Below are positions 60,164-64,000 of a stretch of 64,000 bases of DNA, piece after piece. Below the pieces are notes generated by a model that was not told where the DNA came from, made no database searches, and worked only from the letters and a program-made list of their open reading frames with translations. Made by a program: the position numbers and the translations under genes. Positions within the stretch are counted from its first letter, which is position 1; the number at the start of each line of letters is the position of its first letter. The DNA comes from Saururus chinensis (lineage: Eukaryota; Streptophyta; Magnoliopsida; Piperales; Saururaceae): assembly GCA_035235625.1 (NCBI GenBank), contig CP141148.1, forward strand, positions 12,981,659-13,045,658, written 5' to 3'.

Positions 60164-60362
60164 GTCTTCTTCTTCTTCCTTTGATTTCAAACTTCAGCCT
60201 TGAAATTATTTGGTATTGTTTGTAAGAGATTTTTGAGTTTTAATACAATGAAAGAGGTGCAAAATGGGACTTGGATTTCGCTTCTGCCAATTTCTCTGAA
60301 GAATTACACCTATTTTTCTGATCTAACTACATATTGAAAGCTCATCATCATCATCATCTTAT

Positions 60363-60374
60363 CTTCTTCTTCTT

Positions 60375-60404
<30 letters not shown>
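60363..60404 (+). repeat. TTC microsatellite
   Basis: About fourteen TTC units, ending 15 bp before an upstream ATG at 60420. Confidence 0.95.
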
Positions 60405-60405
<1 letters not shown>

Positions 60406-60419
60406 TTCTTCTTCTTTTT

Positions 60420-60644
60420 ATGATGAGATTCACCTCTTGCTCCTCAAACTGTGATGCAACTACGTTTTCATCTCTGGGTTGTTTTTTTATCTTGTTAGTT
60501 AGATCCGTCGGAATTGTTCTTTTAGATCTAAGCTGCTTCTCCTTCTCTAAGCTTCTTTTAGATCAACTTCAAAAATATCTGACATATTTTTGTGCCACCA
60601 GATCGATTTCCTTGGGCTGCTATCAATGGAGATCTCGTCTGTGA
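60420..60644 (+). other. Upstream open frame overlapping the bHLH start codon
   Basis: A 74-codon frame starts at 60420 and ends at 60644, past the main start at 60626 and out of frame with it. If transcripts begin near the TATA box, ribosomes starting here could not readily reinitiate at 60626. No protein domain is visible, so any role would be regulatory. It may be a chance frame if transcription starts later. Confidence 0.3.
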
Positions 60645-61613
60645 GATGGCTGTCAGAACTGGTAAGACGAGATCCATGTCCAGAATTTATTACTTTTCGT
60701 AACTGTTAACTCAAACATCTACTGCATGTATAAGCGCCTTCTTCATTCATAGTGATTATAGTGAAGAAGATTCACCCACAATCTTTTAAGACAATTTCTG
60801 TTGTAGGATAAGATTACAAATATGGTTCTTCAATCAGAAGATATATTTAGTGTAAAATCTTCATGCCATCTTAAAACATCAGAGCTTAACCTATTGATCA
60901 TGAATTATGAGCATATGATAATAACTTATTGTTCTTGGGTGAAATCGTGTAGGGAATGGAGGATGCATCACTCTTCCAGCACTGTGATCTGAATTCACTG
61001 GACCACTTAACTACGCAACAAATAGCAGCTGCATTAGGGCAAGACTTCCATAACTCTTTCTCTTCTGAAAGCTACAGTTCTTACCCTTCCAATATCACCC
61101 AAAGGAGCTCCACCAACTTCAGCTGTTCATCCATGGAAGCTCATCCCACTGCTCCAGAGAGACCCACAAAGCAGCTCAAGACTAATGACTGGAATTCTCG
61201 TGCAACCGAGCATGTCTCGGCCCCAGAATCTTCTTCTCCAAACCTTCTTTCATTTGGCAATCAGAATCCACCCTATAATAATCAGCATTTCTACGGCAAT
61301 ATCCTTACTGGACCTGTCAAGCCCAAAGATGAATCAATTTCGCCGACAACATCAAATCTCCAGTCTGAGATTCTGATCTCTCAGGGGTCATACATGGATC
61401 CTAGCTATGGCTCAAAAGCTGCTCAGGGACAAAAGAGAGCAAGTCCCATGGCTGCAAAGCCTCCCCACACTCAAGACCACATAATTGCTGAAAGGAAGAG
61501 AAGAGAAAAGCTCAGCCAAAGGTTTATCGCTTTATCAGCTATAGTTCCCGGGCTTAAAAAGGTAACCCCTTCTTCTTCTTCGTGATCATCATAATCATAA
61601 TCATAATCATCAT

Positions 61614-61655
<42 letters not shown>

Positions 61656-62788
61656 AGCTTAGAAATGAATGACCAACTTGAAGATCTCAGAGAATAAATC
61701 TCAAATTGATGCTGCATCTGTTCTCGAAATCGGACACCAGCAATTTGCTTAAGTGATCCTCCCATATATATGGCATTGAAGGCTAAGTTCCATCCATTTA
61801 CGTTTATTATGATCATATGGCAGATGGACAAGGCTTCTGTGCTGGGTGACGCCATCAAGTATGTGAAGAACCTGCAGGAGAAGGTGAAGACGCTGGAGGA
61901 TCAGACAGAAAAGAAAACCATGGAGTCTGTGGTTTTCGTGAGGAAATCCGTGGTCTCTTTAGAAGACGATTCCTCTTCCACCGACGAGAACTTCGATGGA
62001 CGGCCGGACGAACCTCTGCCAGAGATTGAAGCAAGAGTTTCAGACAAGGATGTTCTTATTCGCATCCACTGCGAGAAAAGGAAAGGAGTTCTAGTGAAGA
62101 CACTGGCTGAGATTGAGCAGCTCCATTTATCTGTTGTTAACACCAGCGTGATACCCTTTGCAAATTCTGCTCTAGATATAACCGTTGTTGCACAGGTATT
62201 TGATCTTTTCTCATTCTAAATGATTGCACAGATCATTTCTCCCAAGAAGAAAATTGTTTCTAAGATCATTAAGATTTAAGATGGATTTTAAATGGAAAAT
62301 TATGTGTTTAAGTGCAAGTATGTTCTTGGAGCAAAAGGAAAATAAAGTAAATAATCCGTGCCTGGTGAACATGTATTTTTGGTCTTATTTGTTAGCAGAT
62401 TAGACTTTCAGTACATTATAATGAAAGAAAAAAGTTGTTTATAAAATTTGAATTATTCGATGGAAACAACAAATTGTAAACATAATCCAGTTGATTTCAT
62501 GCGTTATGTCTACAAATGGCATCAGATCTTTGCTGTTTTCATATTCTTTCTTATGTGGCTGTTTCCTTATGTTAACAACCGTGAAGGAAACAAGTGCATG
62601 CATGTGTTAGTTGTAGTTCATATAGCAAATCTTATTTCTCCATGTTGTGGAATTAAAATATTGTTGACTTCGTTCCACTTATTTAATTTGGTTCCTTCTG
62701 GCTTTTCTGACAGATGGAAGAAGAATTTAGTATGACGATCAAAGATCTTGTAAGGAGACTTCGTTCAGCTTGCACCAAGTTCATGTGA
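60626..62788 (+). CDS. bHLH25-like: bHLH transcription factor, subgroup IVa (bHLH18/19/20/25/NAI1-like), four exons
   Basis: Exons are 60626-60661, 60953-61561, 61824-62195 and 62714-62788; all introns are GT-AG and phase 0, encoding about 363 residues. Exon 1 supplies MEISSVRWLSEL, matching the N-terminus known in this subgroup (MSILSTRWFSE in Arabidopsis bHLH25). The ATG at 60956 is therefore internal. The bHLH domain (about residues 183-236) has the H188-E192-R196 contact set in HIIAERKRREKL, predicting G-box binding, then MDKASVLGDAIKYVKNLQEK. Intron 2 splits the domain after GLKK, as expected for the family. Residues 281-361 (PEIEARVSDKDVLIRIHCEK onward) form the ACT-like C-terminal domain, ending in the last exon. 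The Ser-rich N-terminal half is probably regulatory. Relatives act in the nucleus, in ER-body formation, iron and jasmonate responses; the exact role here is unknown. It looks intact. Confidence 0.93.
61619..61652 (+). repeat. TC microsatellite in bHLH intron 2
   Basis: An uninterrupted TC run of about 34 bp lies about 57 bp after the intron donor site. Confidence 0.95.
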
Positions 62789-63200
62789 AACCCTAATCCA
62801 ATCTTGGAATATAGAAGAGGGCGGTGGTGGGGGTGGTATGTTCTTCTCATAATTTCTCCCTTGCCTCACAGAAAGACTCATAATAATGTAAGGCTGTTCT
62901 CAGACTGTCCTTCCCTCCTCCTATCAAAGCAAGGCCTGTATTAGATCTCTCCATTAATGTCATCTTTCATTAACTCTTCCCCTTTATCTGTTTTAGGGTC
63001 TTCATTAAAGAAAGTTCCTTCATCTCCCTCTATCTCTCTTATGCTTTTGTTCCTTTATTTTCTTTTCTTTCCATTTTGTTACTTCAAATATGTAGAGAGG
63101 ACAAGATCTTATAAAATATTTGGTGTAACTTTAATTCCAATATTGAGCCTTCTGTAACTTAATTGACTATCAATTTGTTTCTTATATACTAGGGACGCTT
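62789..63200 (+). other. Probable 3-prime untranslated region and downstream flank of the bHLH gene
   Basis: AT- and T-rich sequence follows the stop codon. Candidate poly(A) contexts such as CATAATAATGTAAG near 62880 are weak, so the transcript end is not fixed. Confidence 0.35.
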
Positions 63201-64000
63201 AATTTCTTTCAGAATTTTTACATCCAATTAGATACGATTAAAATAATTGTGGCTTCAATGCGCATGTTGGCCTTTAATTGATGGTATAGAATGAGACACA
63301 AGTTAGATATACGGGGCAGACGTAAGCTAGGTGTGTTTTGTCGGACTTATCAGGAAGTTGGTACATGAATATAATATGTCTGAAAACCTAGCATTAAATA
63401 TATTTACATAACCAGCTGCACTTTGGTCCCAACAACACATGATGATCTTTCCTTGTCTTGTCCTCACACGTTCAATTAGGTTTGTCCCTGCCAGCAAGCT
63501 ATGCATGCTTGGTAGCCTTTTTAACAATTGAACAAAGCTAACCCAATACTAGATGAATATAATTTAAACCAAATGAGCGCAATTAAGTTTATTGGCAAGG
63601 AATACTGAAGTAGTACTGATGCCACCAAGATTGGGTGGTTTGACTAAACCCGACTCCTAAACCCCAACCCGAATCTGAACCTGAGCCATACTTTGAAGGC
63701 AAAGCCTTTTTAACCACATATGTGCTATTCAACCAACTGCGTTTTACTTTTTATCTGGTTGCATTTGAACGAATGGAATAAATATATAAAAAGGATGAGA
63801 AGTCTCTTAGCCCTAGTTTAGACGGGCTACACCGTTAATGTAATCCGTAAATATTTATCGTTTGTATATAGGCGAGGTAGGTTGGCTATAATATGGGGTG
63901 GTAGACTCCTCATCCATATAAAAAAATATTTATTTATAACTTAAGTAAGGCCGGACCACTTGAAGCCCAACCCTACTCAAATAGTTATTCAAGCTTAAAT
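63201..64000. other. Intergenic to the right edge, nothing firmly recognised
   Basis: The stretch from about 63640 contains AACCCGACTCCTAAACCCCA and similar motifs, reminiscent of hAT subterminal sequence. No end or target duplication is visible before the window edge. Confidence 0.3.

Larger units (their letters stand above)
60055..60625 (+). other. Probable 5-prime untranslated leader of the bHLH gene
   Basis: It holds a CTC run (60135-60163), a TTC run (60363-60404) and several upstream ATG codons. Pyrimidine-rich leaders with CTT repeats are common just upstream of plant start codons. The transcription start is inferred from the TATA motif and could lie further downstream, which would remove some upstream ATGs. 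Confidence 0.4.

Noticed and set aside
60956-61585. ATG at 60956 as the start of the bHLH protein
   Set aside because: An upstream in-frame exon with the family N-terminal motif and good splice sites is present at 60626-60661.
1-64000. CRISPR arrays, operons, riboswitches, rRNA or tRNA genes
   Set aside because: Repeats have transposon or minisatellite structure without spacer logic, the gene is spliced, and no tRNA-like or rRNA-like sequence was seen by eye.

Overview
This window looks like flowering-plant nuclear DNA, with about one recognisable host gene in 64 kb and most of the rest made of transposable elements. The evidence is a spliced plant bHLH gene, Stowaway-type MITEs, CACTA elements with CACTA ends and 3-bp target duplications, hAT, Harbinger-like and Helitron elements, plant LINE fragments, and Copia and Gypsy LTR retrotransposon fossils. 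A large-genome monocot or early-diverging angiosperm is plausible, but I cannot name the species.

Layout. 1-9.66 kb: AT-rich intergenic DNA with a LINE piece, Stowaway-like MITEs, a hAT-like end and several direct duplications. 9.66-26.6 kb: a nested stack. A CACTA-like element (A, from 9660) carries a solo LTR (D, 11692-19759). D was itself hit by a second solo LTR (E, 11816-15720) and a Harbinger-like element (F, 17627-18389). A Copia-type LTR (C, from 20878) abuts A and is split by a complete non-autonomous CACTA element (B, 22158-26571, TSD TTA). 27.2-28.7 kb: a non-autonomous Helitron. 29-34.3 kb: an Athila-like Gypsy fossil split by a 1.29-kb hAT element with an 8-bp TSD. 34.5-43.4 kb: Copia-type LTRs and bodies in both orientations, including an LTR with a perfect 70-bp inverted duplication. 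45.9-53.6 kb: a minus-strand LINE interrupted by two members of one LTR family, one inside the other (H, 48596-51934, TSD ATACA). 53.6-60 kb: intergenic DNA with MITEs and a long TA run.

The one supported host gene is a subgroup IVa bHLH transcription factor (bHLH18/19/20/25/NAI1-like) at 60626-62788 on the plus strand, in four exons encoding about 363 residues. Its true start lies in a 36-bp first exon that is easily missed. The likely promoter has a G-box 20 bp upstream of a TATA box, and the leader is rich in CTC/CTT repeats.

The insertions date one another. A is older than D and C; D is older than E and F; C is older than B; LTR G is older than H. The long open frames over the CT, GA, GGT and GC-rich stretches are low-complexity artefacts, not genes.
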